The notes beneath the pieces were generated by a model. The model did not search any database. It was not told the origin of the DNA and saw only the letters and a list, made by a program, of their open reading frames with translations. Both the position numbers and the translations under genes were made by a program. From Aquatica leii (Eukaryota > Arthropoda > Insecta > Coleoptera > Lampyridae), in assembly GCA_035610365.1 (NCBI GenBank), contig CM069436.1:36277117-36341116 (forward strand): a stretch of DNA of 64,000 nucleotides. The letters are read 5' to 3'. Shown one piece after another: positions 46,146-58,129 of the stretch (the first letter of the stretch is position 1; every line of letters starts with the position of its first letter).

Positions 46146-46513
46146 TGTTAATTGTAAAATATTGATTATCGTATCAAGACTTACCTCAAAACCACGTCCA
46201 GAAGCTGATCCCGAACCTCCTACAAAGGGCAACAGGAAGAAGGTTGACAGGACAGGGAGATTAGGAGCTTCGCGATATTCACTTTTAATTCCGGGTTTTG
46301 AATTACGATAATCGATATTATTAGCGGTTGTAGCACACACGACGACAATTCTAATACAACTGCTTCAAATCAACGAGTTGTCGAAGGTCGACAATTGCTA
46401 TCAATTTTTCTGATATATTAATAAGGGCAGTTCCTCAACCATCAGTAAAGAAAAATTAAATGATGTAACAACAAAAAAAAATTCAATTAAATAAAAAATA
46501 ACTTGCCCGACCA
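46146..46513 (-). repeat. BEL/Pao 3' LTR
   Basis: Plus-strand reading starts TGTTAATTG and ends GCCCGACCA (TG...CA). It is 368 bp and about 97 percent like the partner at 51962-52333. Confidence 0.9.
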
Positions 46514-46525
46514 TCCCCCCGCCCC
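46514..46525 (-). promoter_or_regulatory. Polypurine tract of the BEL/Pao fossil
   Basis: On the minus strand GGGGCGGGGGGA sits directly before the 3' LTR, the usual place for plus-strand priming. Confidence 0.7.
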
Positions 46526-46699
46526 TGAAGGTTCCACTTCAGGCAATTCTGTTACCAATTTGAATTTGCGAGGAAAAGCCAACAACAGATAGAACCAGGC
46601 ATCACAAAAAACCAAAAATTGAGATACTTAAATATACTACAAAGAATAAACGAAATAAAATCATTTTTTATTAAAGAAAAAAAAAACTAAAGTTATCTA

Positions 46700-49600
46700 T
46701 AACCAATCTTATTGTGTCGGCAAAGGACATAGCTTTGCCACCGATCTTTTGAAACAGCCTTTACTAGTGCGAACAAAGACTACTCGAACGGCATTATCTC
46801 GCCCGGGAAAAGTCTGTTCGACTCGCGCTAGCGGCCATTGTAGCGGCGGTGTGGTATTTTCCATCATTAAAACTAAGGTGCCTACTTGTAACGGTTGTGA
46901 AGACTTAAACCATTTAGTTCTAATTTGAAGCTCGTGCAAATACTCCCGACTCCATCTCGCCCAAAAGGCTTGTACCAACTGGTCTAACAGTTGAAAACGG
47001 GTGAGACGAGAAGGATTCACACTTATGACGCTTGCCGGCGAAAGCGATTTTAGTGGCGTTAAATTTAAAAAATGTGCAGGAGTCAGCGCTAGAGGTTCCG
47101 AAGGATCAGCACTCAGCGGTGTAAACGGTCGTGAATTTAGTAAAGCTTCGATTTGCACTAAGAAGATTGAATTTTTCATACGTGAGCAATTGACTACCGA
47201 CAACTCGAAATAAATGGGATTTCACATTTTTAATATTAGATTCCCAGATTCCACCAAAATGCGGAAAACTAGAGGGGTTAAAATTCCATTTTATTTTAAA
47301 CTCGCTCAACTCATGAGTTAGTGATCCTTGATACTCGGTAGTAGAAATTAAGCGATTAAGCTCTTCTAGCTCCCGCTGAGCACCAACAAAGTTAGTGACA
47401 CAATCCGAAAATATTTCAGAACACACACCTCGTCGGGACAAAAATCTCTTAAAGGCAGATAAAAACCTTTGGGTTGTCAGATCCGACACCAGTTCCAAAT
47501 GAACGGCCTTTATCGCAAGACAAATAAACAAACAAATGTAAGCCTTTTGGATTATCGGTTTTCTACGACGACCAAGGCTAATTTGCCAAAGGCCCGCATA
47601 GTCTACCCCAGTTTTCCAAAAACCTTTCGATTCAGACACTCGACAAAAAGGAAGATCACCCATAATCGGAATTTGCGACTTAGGGTTACTGCGAAAACAA
47701 ATATTGCATTCTCGTATTACTTTGCGTACAACCGATCGTGCGGATAAAATCCAAAAATTTTGTCTAATTAATGACAACAACAAATTTGGACTAGTATGTA
47801 AATTCTTTAGATTATAATACCGAATCAATATATTAACAAAATGAGAGTTCTTAGGAAGTACAATCGGATGCGCGTATTCGTAACCGACACTTGCGTATTT
47901 TAGTCTTTCCCCCACCCTTAAGACACCATCCTTTAAATAGGGGGCTAATTTTAGAAGCGCATTTGAACAAACTCTTCCATTTTTCAAAGCGTTTATGTCC
48001 GTGATAAAATGTTGCGCTTGCACAATCCGACATAAAATTTGTTCAGCAATACTTAAATCGACGTTCTCAATAGTTTCTTTACATGGTAACATACGTATAA
48101 ATTGAAGAACGTTTACCATGCTTCTTCGCAATTTAGAAAATGACGAAAACCGACCAATAAAGTTGTATAAAGAATTTCCAAGATCGGGACGAACCATCAA
48201 GACACAATTATTTGCTTTCTGCTCCGGAGGATTCTTTAATTCCATACTTAAGCACGGAGAAGGCCACTCGACTTCTTCTTTAATTAACCGGCTTAGACCC
48301 CACCACCGGAATGGATGAGAACATAACTCGGAGGGTGTCAAACCACGCGACAAACAATCTGCTGGGTTTTCTTTCCCACCGATATGAGCCCAATTTTCTA
48401 CTTCAACGAGAGATTGGATTTTTGCTACTCTATGAGCAACAAATGTCGACCAACGATTCGGACTAGAATTCAACCAACGAAGCACGATCGTTGAATCGGT
48501 AAATGCTCTTACTTTAAGGTACAGTTGACGAAGACGAAAATTCTCGACAACAACCTTTAACAAATTCGGCAAAAAAAGTGCGGCACACAATTCCAATCGA
48601 GGAATGGACATTATTTTTAAAGGAACCACTTTTGATTTTCTACAAACCAAAAAGATAGCAGACTTGGAATTAATTTGGTTAACCTTTAGATAAACCGCTG
48701 CGCCATAACCTACTTCTGCAGCATCCGCAAATCCTATCAACAATAGCTTAGAATGCTCATAAATGCCGAGAAAACGCGAAATTTTGATTGAAGATAACAT
48801 GCAATATTCGTTTTGAAAAGTTTGCCAACACAAAAACACATGTTTAGACGGTGCTTGATCCCAACCAACGTTGTCTTGCCACAATTTCTGGATTAAAACC
48901 TTTAAATACAAAGTGACTGGTGCTAAAAACCCAAGGGGATCAAAAATACGGGCGACTGTCGACAATATATCTTGTTTTGTTCCTGAACGATTTTCTGGCT
49001 CAATCCGAAACTCAAACGTGTCTAAAATAGGCTGCCATTTTAGTCCTAAAATTGCACAAATGTGATTTTCTGAATAAAATTCGATAGAATCTGGAGATGC
49101 GTCTTGAGAAAAAAAAATGCTTTCTGACTACCGGCGAATTTGTAGCCCATTTATGAAACTTAAACACACCAGATCGAAACAATTCTGTCAGTTTAGTATA
49201 AACCTCTAATGCCTTCTCTTCAGATGGGACTTACGTAATCAAATCATCCATGTACATATCCCTAGGAATTGTTTCACACGCCAAAGGAAACCGCTTACGT
49301 TCGTCTTCCGCCAACTGATGGATGGTTCTTAAAGCTAAATATGGGGATGAGCTAATTCCAAAACTACGCAGTTTAATTAAAAGGCTTGAATTGGCTTGTC
49401 CTTATTAAACCTCCACAAAATTTGCTGGTATTTTCGATGTACCGGGTCGACGACAAGTTGTCGATACATTTGTTTTATGTCGGCAGTTAAAGCACAAGAA
49501 AACAATCTAAAATTTAACAACAAGGTGACAATGTTAGTTTGTAGCTTTGAACCGGAAAATAATAAGTCATTCAACGATTTTGACGAGCTACTTACGGCGC

Positions 49601-50800
49601 TGGCGTCAAAAACTACGCGCACTGGCGTACTCACACTTTGTGGTTTAAATATAGCGTGGTGTGGAATGAAATATCCCCTTGAGTGCATAAAATCAGAACT
49701 AATCGACATATGTCCTTGCTGAATATAATCTTTGATCACGGCATGATATGCGTCCCGCAACGAAGAATTACGAGCTAGTTGGATTTCTAAACGTTTAAAG
49801 CGTTGGTAAGCTAAATTGTAAGAATTTCCTAACAAACTAGGATCTTCTCAAAACGGAAGGGCAGCAACATATCTCCCATCTTCTCGCCGCTTTACAGAAG
49901 AACTGTAAAGTTTTTCACATTTGCGTTCATCGTTAGTTAAAAGGGAATCTGACGACACGGGGACATTTTCCAAGTCCCAAAATTTTTGAATATAGTGTTC
50001 CGTATGACTGTCAACTGTGGTTACTAAACCGTAATTATTATCTACAATACCACCTGGTGTAGGTGTCTTACCCATTACGACAAACCCAAACTGAGTCTGG
50101 ATGGCTACGAGTGTATCCGGAGCCTGGATCAATTTTTCTCCCCCTAGTATAAAAAGGAAAAGTTCGGCACCAATCACTCCATCAATTTCATTAGGAACAT
50201 AAAATGTTTCATCGGCTAATTGTAAATTTTGTAAATAATTTAACGACGACAAATTTACAGCGTTAGATAGAAGTTTATCAACTATATTATCCACGACCAG
50301 TGACTTTAACGTAAACACGATGCGAGAATCAAAACGCGAGTAGATTTGTTTTTCCTCGTACAGAATTCTTCAACCCTCCAAATCCTAATACCGATAATTT
50401 TACGCGTTCGACTGATAAATTTAACTTACGACAAATCTTAGTAGTCACAAAATTAGGTTGACTTTCGGAATCTAATAACAAACGAATATTACACCATCTT
50501 CCTTCTTTATCGCGCACATTAACAACAACGGTAGAAAGAAGTATGGATGGTACATCCTCCGGTTGTTTAACATCTGACATATTCATTAAGCACAAGCTTG
50601 CAGGGGTAGTAATGTTAACCTCCGTTTCCGTCGTCCAAGGGTTTTCTCGAGGTTTGAAATCTTCAATATGTAACATTGTATGATGTTCTAACTGGCATTT
50701 ACTGCAATTTTCCCGTTTGCATTCAGATAAACAATGATCTTCTGATAAGCATTTAATACACAAACGTTGTCGCTTTACAAATTTAAAGTTTTTCCAAGCT
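46700..50800 (-). pseudogene. BEL/Pao pol region (fossil)
   Basis: Minus-strand reading, coordinates rounded. From right to left: zinc-knuckle-like cysteine/histidine part (CIKCLSEDHCLSEC); aspartic-protease region; then the BEL-specific linker (QFGFVVMGK, FWDLENVP). RT follows with VRVVFDASA and LTADIKQMYRQL. RNase H follows with GFADAAEVGYGA and FTDSTIVLRWL. Integrase follows with a His/Cys zinc region, GVDYAGL and KAVHLELVSDLT, SNIKNVKSHL, and the tail LLNSRPFTPLS. All are hallmark BEL/Pao phrases. Several breaks make it non-functional. Confidence 0.9.
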
Positions 50801-50849
50801 GTCAATTTTAAAAATTTCGAACATTTCTCCTAATAATGGGAACCTCGCT

Positions 50850-51870
50850 TACAAAACAAACATTGTATTTAAAAGTTCGCCTCGCCAGGCTTTACTACAA
50901 AAGAATGGGTCAATTTATAATTATTTCGAGTTGATTTTTGCGGAAAATTGGAAGTACTCGATTTGCTTACGACAGGCAAATATTTTAATTGTGTTTCTAA
51001 GAATTTTACCAACTCTGAATAAGCCGGAAAATCTTTATCGTGACAAGCCGCTTCGAATGCCTTTTTTGTTGTTGGGTCAAGAATGTTTAAACAACGATTA
51101 AAAAACACAAAGTCGCCAACATAGTCTAAATTTAATTGTTTTAAAGCCGCGACAGGAGCGCAAAACTCATCAAGAACTGAAATAATCCCTATACGACTTT
51201 CGACACGAAATGGCTTAAAATTAAAAATTTGTTCAAGGTACGTATTTGCCAACGAACGCTCGTCGTTATAACGATCAACAAGGGATTTCCACGTAACCTC
51301 ATAATTAGCCGCAGTTGGTTTAATGCTTTTACAAATATTTACGGCAGAGCCCGACAATCTCGAAGCAAGATGTTGCATCTTTTCTAAGGGTGTTATCGCA
51401 TTATTTTCGTGAACCAAAGTTCTGAATAATTCATAAAAAACTGGACAAGAATTTGGCGAACCGTCAAAATTGGGAATTTCGACCTTGTTTAAACGAATAG
51501 TTTCGACCTTCTTTGGGAAAACGGACTAAAGCACTGCCACCGCCGTTGCGTTGGTTTAATTGTGATCGCGATTGTTTCGATAAATTCAACCATTTCCGAA
51601 ACTGTCAACGTAAATCGCGGTTCATAATTTTCGTCTAAACCTATCGAAGCCTCGTTGATTTGCATTTCCATATCGCCAAATTCTTTAACAGTCTTATCCA
51701 ATAACGGATAAGCCTGTTTAAAATATTCCACGTTACCCGGTTCATTAATTTTCTTACCAAAATCGTACAATCTTTGACCCCTTTGAAACAAAGTTTCCTT
51801 TTTTTTTAATAAAATTTTCAATAAATTTGCCTGTTTCGCTGATGCCATTTTGAAACTTAACAAATTACTG
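50850..51870 (-). pseudogene. BEL/Pao gag-like region (fossil)
   Basis: Minus-strand reading, coordinates rounded. It starts near MASAKQANLLKILLKKKE and has a coiled N-terminal part. A capsid-like segment with EKMQHLASRLSGSAVNICKS and WKSLVDRYNDERSLANTYLE follows, as in the gag proteins of insect Pao elements. Broken. Confidence 0.85.
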
Positions 51871-51944
51871 AAAACTAATTAATCCTATTAACCATCTACA
51901 ATTTAAATCAATATTAAACGACGAACAAATTTCGGTTTAGAAAT

Positions 51945-51960
51945 CCGGCTCAAAGGACCA
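51945..51960 (-). promoter_or_regulatory. Primer-binding site of the BEL/Pao fossil
   Basis: On the minus strand TGGTCCTTTGAGCCGG begins one base after the 5' LTR. TGG at the start and the wording GGTCCTT-GAGCCGG are typical of insect BEL elements. Confidence 0.75.
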
Positions 51961-51961
51961 A

Positions 51962-52333
51962 TGTTAATTGTAAAATATTGATTATCGTATCAAGACTTAC
52001 CTTAAAACCACGTCCAGAAACTGATCCCAAACCTCTTACATAGGGCAACAGAAAGAAGGTTGACAGGACAGAGAGATTAGGAGCTTCGCGATATTCACTT
52101 TTAATTCCGGGTTTTGAATTACGATAATCGATATTATTAGCGGTTGTAGCACACACGACGACAATTCTAATACAACTGCTTCAAATCAACGAGTTGTCGA
52201 AGGTCGACAATTGCTATCATTTTTTCTGATATTATATTAATAATGGCAGTTCCTCAACCATCAGTAAAGAAAAATTAAATGATGTAACAACAAAAAAAAA
52301 ATTCAATTAAATAAAAAATAAGTTGCCCGACCA
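51962..52333 (-). repeat. BEL/Pao 5' LTR
   Basis: 372 bp; the right-hand copy is the 5' LTR because the coding strand is minus. It shares both termini with 46146-46513. Confidence 0.9.
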
Positions 52334-53429
52334 AAATTCATATTAAATACACAGTTTAAACATGTATTAAAACTAAATAAACTACTGAAACTGCCATTAC
52401 CCTTATTCTTGGACCAATTCTTAAAGCTGTCTAACACATATTCATTAATAGTTATATTATTTTCTCAAATTAAAGGTACCAAGTTTTAATTTAAATAATT
52501 ACTTTTAATACTAGGATTAAAAGTGACAACTTTAGCTCCTAGAATTAAAAGTGAATACTTCGGTTGCTAAGATACATTTTTTTCTCTCAGTAAGAAAAAC
52601 GTCAACTTTAGAGACTCCTGACAGTAGAACAATGTCATAGTTTTGTAACGGTTAGAGAAAAATAATATTTCCACATTTAAAATTATAATTCAATATATTA
52701 TCAATTTACATTATTTTTTATTTGAAATTTTTGTAGTTTGTGAACACTCTAAAGCTTCAAAAGTAAAAACAATGTTAATTCAAAGTGCATATCTGAGTGT
52801 AACTGAGGTTCCAACGTACCCATTTTCAATATTTATCAATTTTATATAAATTTGTTTTTTAAGAGCGATGATGTCTGCTTTTGCTACAATCTGTATCGTG
52901 GCAATATTTTTTGTAAATCAGTCTCTAATATAATAAAAATGATTTGTTAAATTTTTAATTTGCAACAAATGTAGAGCAAAGTATTTGTCAAAAAGTTTCA
53001 GAAAATTTATCTATCTTTTGAGTTCCTACTAAACATAATAAAATTTTTCTACGTTAGTTTTTGTATTAAACTACAACTTTAATCAAAACAAATGATCTGA
53101 TAGTAAAAAATTGGATTTTGAAGAATATTGTTTTATCAATTATAAAAATAATTTTTTAAACAGTGAGTGAATGTAAAATTTTCAAATAGTTTAAATTTTT
53201 GTTTAAAATATGTTAATACCAGCAAAATTTACTGATTGGTCATTTTTATTTATTTCTGTTTAGAAATAGCTATAAAAAGTTAAAAATATGTAACATAAAC
53301 AAAATAAGAGAGCAGAGGCATCTCATAGTGTAAATTTTCTATGTGAAAATAAGAATTGGAGAAATGCCATAGTGGAAGAAACGTTGAGAAGCTGATTTTA
53401 TACCCACGTAATTTAAATAAGTTTTGAAT
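52334..53429. other. AT-rich, nothing recognised
   Basis: No readable motifs; only short chance frames. Confidence 0.5.
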
Positions 53430-53545
53430 ATGCAGCGGGCTAAACCCACAACGTATAACATTGTAAAGTAAATAATGCCAACAATGCAAATGTAAATAAG
53501 CCACCAGAGTGAACCGCTGGTCAGCCGTTTCGCCTTTTTGAAGTA
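53430..53545 (+). repeat. PLE terminal-repeat fossil with hammerhead remnant
   Basis: CAGCGGGCTAAACCCACAAC at about 53432-53452 looks like a collapsed hammerhead: a stem II (GGG...CCCAC) followed by AACGT where other copies have GAAACGTC. Downstream, 53486-53540 (GCAAATGTAAAT..GCCACCAGAGTGAACC..CAGCCGTTTCGCC) matches 3547-3603 next to the hammerhead there. Order and spacing identify the same PLE-related repeat; the CTGATGA half is lost. Confidence 0.55.
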
Positions 53546-55219
53546 TTCACTCTAGTTGCTTTGACATTGTTTAGTTTATATTACTGTATTATACGTGGTG
53601 TTTTTAACCCGCGGTATATACTTATTTGTACTACGCTGGTACAAAATTAGCTTGCTAACGTTTTCAGCTCTATAACAATTTTCAAATTTTTTGAGAAAAG
53701 TTTATAATTTTTTAAATTTTAAAATAAAAAACCTAAATGTAGAGTGAAAACAGTACTTTCTAACTTATTGCACATTTAGTTATTTGAAAATGATAAAATT
53801 CTTAATGAAAAGAGTTTTCAACTAAAAAATGTAAACAAATAATTACAAAAATGAACACAAGTATTATTGTGTTATGATAAAATAATACTTTTAGCGGTTA
53901 TTGATCTAGTTTTGTAATTGATTAAACTCTAAATAAATAATGAATTGAAAAGCGTAATTACTAAAAAAATAGGTTATTAGTAGTAATATTAAATACAACA
54001 ATTGATTATAAAAACGTTTAATTATGAGTAAACGTTTTTAATTAATAAGGTTTTAAGGCACGGTCATGTAATGTCTCTAAACTTTTGAATGTGTTTTTAT
54101 ACTGCTACTAATTTAATTTGCAGCGCGTCTTCTGCACGGAAGATTATTTTAAGTTGTATTAGTAAACTAAGTTTACTGTCAAACAAAAATTAAACAAGTT
54201 TTAAGAGTATTTGCAGATGTTAGAAGCGTTTCAAAATTATTAGAATAAATTTATAATGTAAAAGTTAGGACAACGTCTTACTTAGTATAAATTTCATAAA
54301 AAGTTTGTAGTAATTGAAAATGAAGTTTTAATAAATCCAAATACACATAATTTAGTAGATTTGTTAACAACAAAACCACATGGTTGATACACGCTTTTGA
54401 ATTCAATAGATTAAATATACATTAAACATTTTTTTTTAATTTATGAAATCATCTAAAACGATGATACAATATAATTTTTTTATATGAATACTAAAAAATA
54501 TAATACACCAGCCGAGAGAATTTGTAACTGACTTAACAATTTAAAATTTTAGTATTTTCAATTGTTTTAAACATAAAAACTGCATTCTAACGTAGTGTAT
54601 ATTATCACATTTTCTAAATAATATTTTAATTTGTTTTCACTAATATTAATGTAAAAGTAAAAATTAAAAAGTATTATAACAAGCTAAAGCAGGTTTGCGG
54701 CCATTCAGTGAAGAGCGGCGGCAACTACAAAAGATACGACGTCACGCGTTGCAAGGAGTTGAAGAAGAGAATTCTAATAAATTAGTTATTGCAAAATATA
54801 CGACAATCAAAAATTTTGGAATTGGTACGTGAGATATTTAAAGGTTACAGCCGGAGTCGCTTAGTTTATGAATTATGAAACTGTCCCAAAAGTTGTGGAA
54901 AACTGAGCAAAACACTAAAAATCCTACGTACAGTTTTTATTGAGTTTGTATATTATAGGTTATTATAAAACAGCAAAAGAAATTAAATTAAGTAAATTAA
55001 ATTAAAAATGCTATGACCAAAAACAAGAGTTTTTTAGTTCTGTAAATAGACCAACAAAAGTCGTAAACCGACAAATCAGGTTACAGACTGTTGGTCCTCT
55101 GTCTTGTAAAAATTGAACGGTTTTTAGAAAAGAATAAATACAAAGTGAGCTTTCTTTAAGACATCTTAATTCATTTGCAGATTCCACGGTGATAAAGACA
55201 AAAACGATGTTTTGAATGT
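53546..55219. other. AT-rich, nothing recognised
   Basis: A less AT-biased patch at 54680-54860 (GCGGCCATTCAGTGAAGAGC) has no readable motif. Otherwise featureless. Confidence 0.45.
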
Positions 55220-55224
55220 GTTGT

Positions 55225-56071
55225 TTTTAAGCAATCTGACGATGTTCCTTTTCACGAACTACATCTCATTACTCAATCAGATCTCAACGAGAACCTTGAT
55301 GACTTGATACAAGATTGGGGTTTAACTAAAAAAAAATATTTTCAATTAAAAAAAATTAGTTTTTTTCGTATCACTACAAAAATCTCTGCATTGAAGAAAC
55401 GACACAAAAATTAGTTGTTGTTTTTATAAAGTTGAAAGAAGTTTTTGTCACTGCACTAGTGTAGATAAACTTTTGTATAAAATGAGTATTTAATATAAAC
55501 TAGCAGAAAGGCGACTGTTTATTGTCTAGTAAAAGCAAGTCTTAGAGCCGTTTACTTAATTCTATAACTCGAATTGGCTTATTTTACAAACACAAAAGCT
55601 TGTAACAGTATATCAACTATTTAAATTTTATTATCTTTGGCAAATTTGTGGTGATTTAATGTTATTTTTTTATCACTTGAACTGCCAAAAAGGTTTATCA
55701 TAATTGTTTTTTTTTATGTCACGGATCAACATTGTTCCTAGAAAATTTAATATAAAATTTAAGCCGTTAGTAGCATCTAATTTGGTGATTCTACTGCCTC
55801 TACGCATTTAGTAGCATTGATAAAACAGTTCGTAAAAGCTCTAAAAACAGAAGTCAACTCCTTAAAATACTTAAAATTTAAGTTTTCAAACCTGTCTAAT
55901 GGAAAAGTTTGCAAAAGAATATTTGCTAATCCAGAAATTAGGAAGCTTTTAAAAAATAAAAATTTTAAACGTACCATAAATTATTTAGAGTTGGCAACAT
56001 GGAGTCCTTTCAGAAATGTTTGCCGACGTTTTCTGGGAGATCAAAAGAGTGAAAACTACAAAAACGGCTAA
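55225..56071 (+). pseudogene. Relic of a conserved, repeat-associated arthropod protein
   Basis: Two parts of one protein type can be read. Near 55236-55330: SDDVPFHELHLITQSDLNE and LDDLIQDWGLTKKK, resembling a phrase I know as HxLTQxDLNDLVRDLxLxKxxAELL. Near 55789-56071: LLPL-I (decayed), LIKQFVKALKTEVNSLKYLK, KVCKRIFANPEIRKLLK and ELATWSPFRNVCRRFLGDQKS. This matches LPPLHIKLGLMKxFVKALDxxGxxFxYLxxKFPxxSxAKxKxGxFxGPxIRxLxxD-x-F and the AWxxFxxVVxNFLGN phrase of the same family. Such proteins occur in many copies in arthropod genomes and are usually left uncharacterised. About 400 bp between the two parts and several stops show it is dead. The mobile parent is not known to me. Confidence 0.6.
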
Positions 56072-56999
56072 TTTACTAAAAAACTATAAAAATTAGAATA
56101 CCGAATGTCGCACAAAATTTACTTTTTCTACTAATAAAAAAATTACTACTAAAATATGTAAAACATAAAAATCTAAATCAAAAAAATCTAAGATTTTATA
56201 ACTTAAAAAATATTTAAAAACATTGAGAGTATAATCATATAAATAAAGAACAGTTGACAGTATTAACGAGAAAATACTTAGTAGTAAGTAGATTTGTAAA
56301 TGTTTAAATATGGTTTGTAATTATATAGTGTTACTGTTAAGAATGGAGGTTTATAAAAAAATAATAGGAAAATAACAGTTGAAGAATTGTCGTTTTAATA
56401 CCACTAAACAAGAAATTACTTACAGGCATAAAAATAACGCTGATTAAGTGTTTTTGCTAATAATTAACATAAGCATTAACAGTACCGTACAGATATCAAG
56501 CATGTTCAGGAGAAACATCTTGGTATCCTGCAACTTGTTATGTTAAACAGTTGACAGATTAATTTTAGGTATAAAATTTTTTTTCAAGTATAAAATTTGT
56601 CCTTCGACATGCCCCACCTTTCATAGCCGGCTATCAAAACGAATTTATTTCTTGTTAACGTTTGGTAAAACACGGACCGTTCTTAGCAGTCTCTCTGGTT
56701 TAACAAAATGTTTATTACTAAATTGTTTCACGCCATTCCACGTGAATATGTGGGCGAATTCTGCGTATTCTTAAGTGAAAGTTTATTTTAGGCGTATACG
56801 ATCTCTCCATCTGTAATCTTATCAGTAACGTTGGTAAAACACTTGCTTAGCGAAAAGTTTCCATGACGTCAGGTCGTTGAAGACTAAGAGGTTGTACACC
56901 CACTTTATGGGTAGAAATACTTACTCAAGTGCGAAGTTAATTAAACGGAAGCTAGGCGCATTCTTTCACGTGAAATATTGAATGCATTAAATCAAATTA
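56072..56999. other. No gene recognised
   Basis: AT-rich to 56570, then a more balanced composition (56580-56990) that may belong to the repeat shared with 21.5-22.1 kb. No coding motif is supported. Confidence 0.4.
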
Positions 57000-57216
57000 C
57001 TTGTGCTGACACAGTATGTACGTTTATGTCAAATTGCATATTACGTTTTAGACCAGACTGGTGCGGAATTAGCTAATCTCCTACTGGATAATACACAACT
57101 GTAAGTATTGCATTTTCTATTTTACTTCGTTGGTCATGTCGATTATTGGAATGGCCACACGTACATACTTGGTTGTAATCACAATTCATGTTAAACTCTT
57201 TTTTTGTATGTCACAT
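57000..57216. repeat. Second copy of the unclassified repeat at 21.5-22.1 kb
   Basis: GTAAGTATTGCATTTTCTAT at 57103 and the following 110 bp parallel 21956-22070, and the 50 bp before it loosely parallel 21500-21553. The word CT|GTAAGT is a good splice donor, and the 37 codons before it are open (YVLDQTGAELANLLLDN), so a duplicated exon or an LTR-type leader are both possible. The unit boundaries are not visible. Confidence 0.4.
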
Positions 57217-57486
57217 ACTTATTGGTTGCGCTTTGATTCTCGATACTTTGATTTTCGTATTTTTGTAATTTAACTTAATAAAGTAAAACCATTTCTTTTT
57301 TAAATATAAAAGTTAGATCGATTTAGGTACGTAGATGTGTGACGTGTTGCCCAGACCAAGGGCGTAATTTATATTTGGCCTGTGATATCAACCCATGTAA
57401 TATCGTTTGTAACTTTTATATAACTATGCTTATGTACTGTCTTCGTCCTCTTTAACTACTTCTGTGATACAATAAATAAATTTTCT
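57217..57486. other. No gene recognised
   Basis: Contains an AATAAA signal at 57471-57477 and nothing else readable. Confidence 0.4.
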
Positions 57487-57527
57487 GTGTTATTACTTCT
57501 GTCGTGTTATTTGTTTTTTTTTTCAGC

Positions 57528-57696
57528 TACGGGTAGAGTTAGACAATATCTCTCTAATTTAATCGTTCATCGTCTTGCTTATTTATTTGGTTACACGAAA
57601 ACCAGCGTAACAAACGATCGATTAATACCAAAAAGTAATTGGTTTCTTCTAAACAGGCGTGCAGTTCAAAAACCGATCGATGCAAATAAATATTAA
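57528..57696 (+). CDS. Candidate terminal exon, unidentified
   Basis: A textbook acceptor (GTGTTATTTGTTTTTTTTTT then CAG) ends at 57527. After it the frame is open for 55 codons: ATGRVRQYLSNLIVHRLAY, LFGYTKTSVTNDRLIPKSN, WFLLNRRAVQKPIDANKY, stop at 57694. Base composition is clearly less AT-biased than the flanks and AATAAA overlaps the end. I do not recognise the protein. The open donor at 57103 is not in a matching phase (joining would give a stop), so an upstream partner is unknown. A non-coding exon or a small mobile element remain possible. Confidence 0.35.
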
Positions 57697-58129
57697 CTTT
57701 TTTAACCCTTATGTTATTAAAAATTTTTGTACACATTAGTTACTAAAGTGAATACTTTGATATCCACTTCTAAAAATGTATGATTTAAGCCTAATTAATA
57801 CAAGTTAACAGATATATTGTAACAATTATTAGTACTAAACATCTATCGTCTGTTTTATGTATTTAATACCTTATATATTTTTAAGGTTAAATTAGTTTAT
57901 TATTAACATATTTCGGTGGTTTAACAGTGCGATCTACTATAAATACGAACGGCGACAAGTTTTTTTATAGCAATTGAACGAGAAATTATGTGTGCCTCTA
58001 ATAGAAGAATGCTCAACAAACGTCTATGTAATGGGACATATGTACCTCAACAAAACAAAATATTGAGTGCATGCTAAGGCAACTTCTTAGTTTTTACTTA
58101 GGCTGTACTTTAGCAAATACTCACCATGA
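57697..58129. other. AT-rich, nothing recognised
   Basis: No motif found apart from short chance frames. Confidence 0.45.

Larger units (their letters stand above)
46146..52333 (-). mobile_element. BEL/Pao LTR retrotransposon, broken fossil with both LTRs
   Basis: A 6.2-kb element transcribed on the minus strand, bounded by two LTRs of about 370 bp. Next to the 5' LTR lies a primer-binding-site-like sequence, and next to the 3' LTR a purine run. Gag-like, zinc-knuckle, protease, RT, RNase H and integrase regions follow in BEL/Pao order. The 5-bp flanks (ACATT and AAATT) match at four of five positions, as expected for this family's 5-bp duplication. The coding part is interrupted by roughly half a dozen or more breaks. 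LTRs differ by about ten substitutions (about three percent), so insertion is fairly recent but not current. Confidence 0.92.

Noticed and set aside
47469-48318. Plus-strand open frames opposite the BEL/Pao pol region
   Set aside because: Antisense to recognisable integrase and RNase H text; shadow frames.
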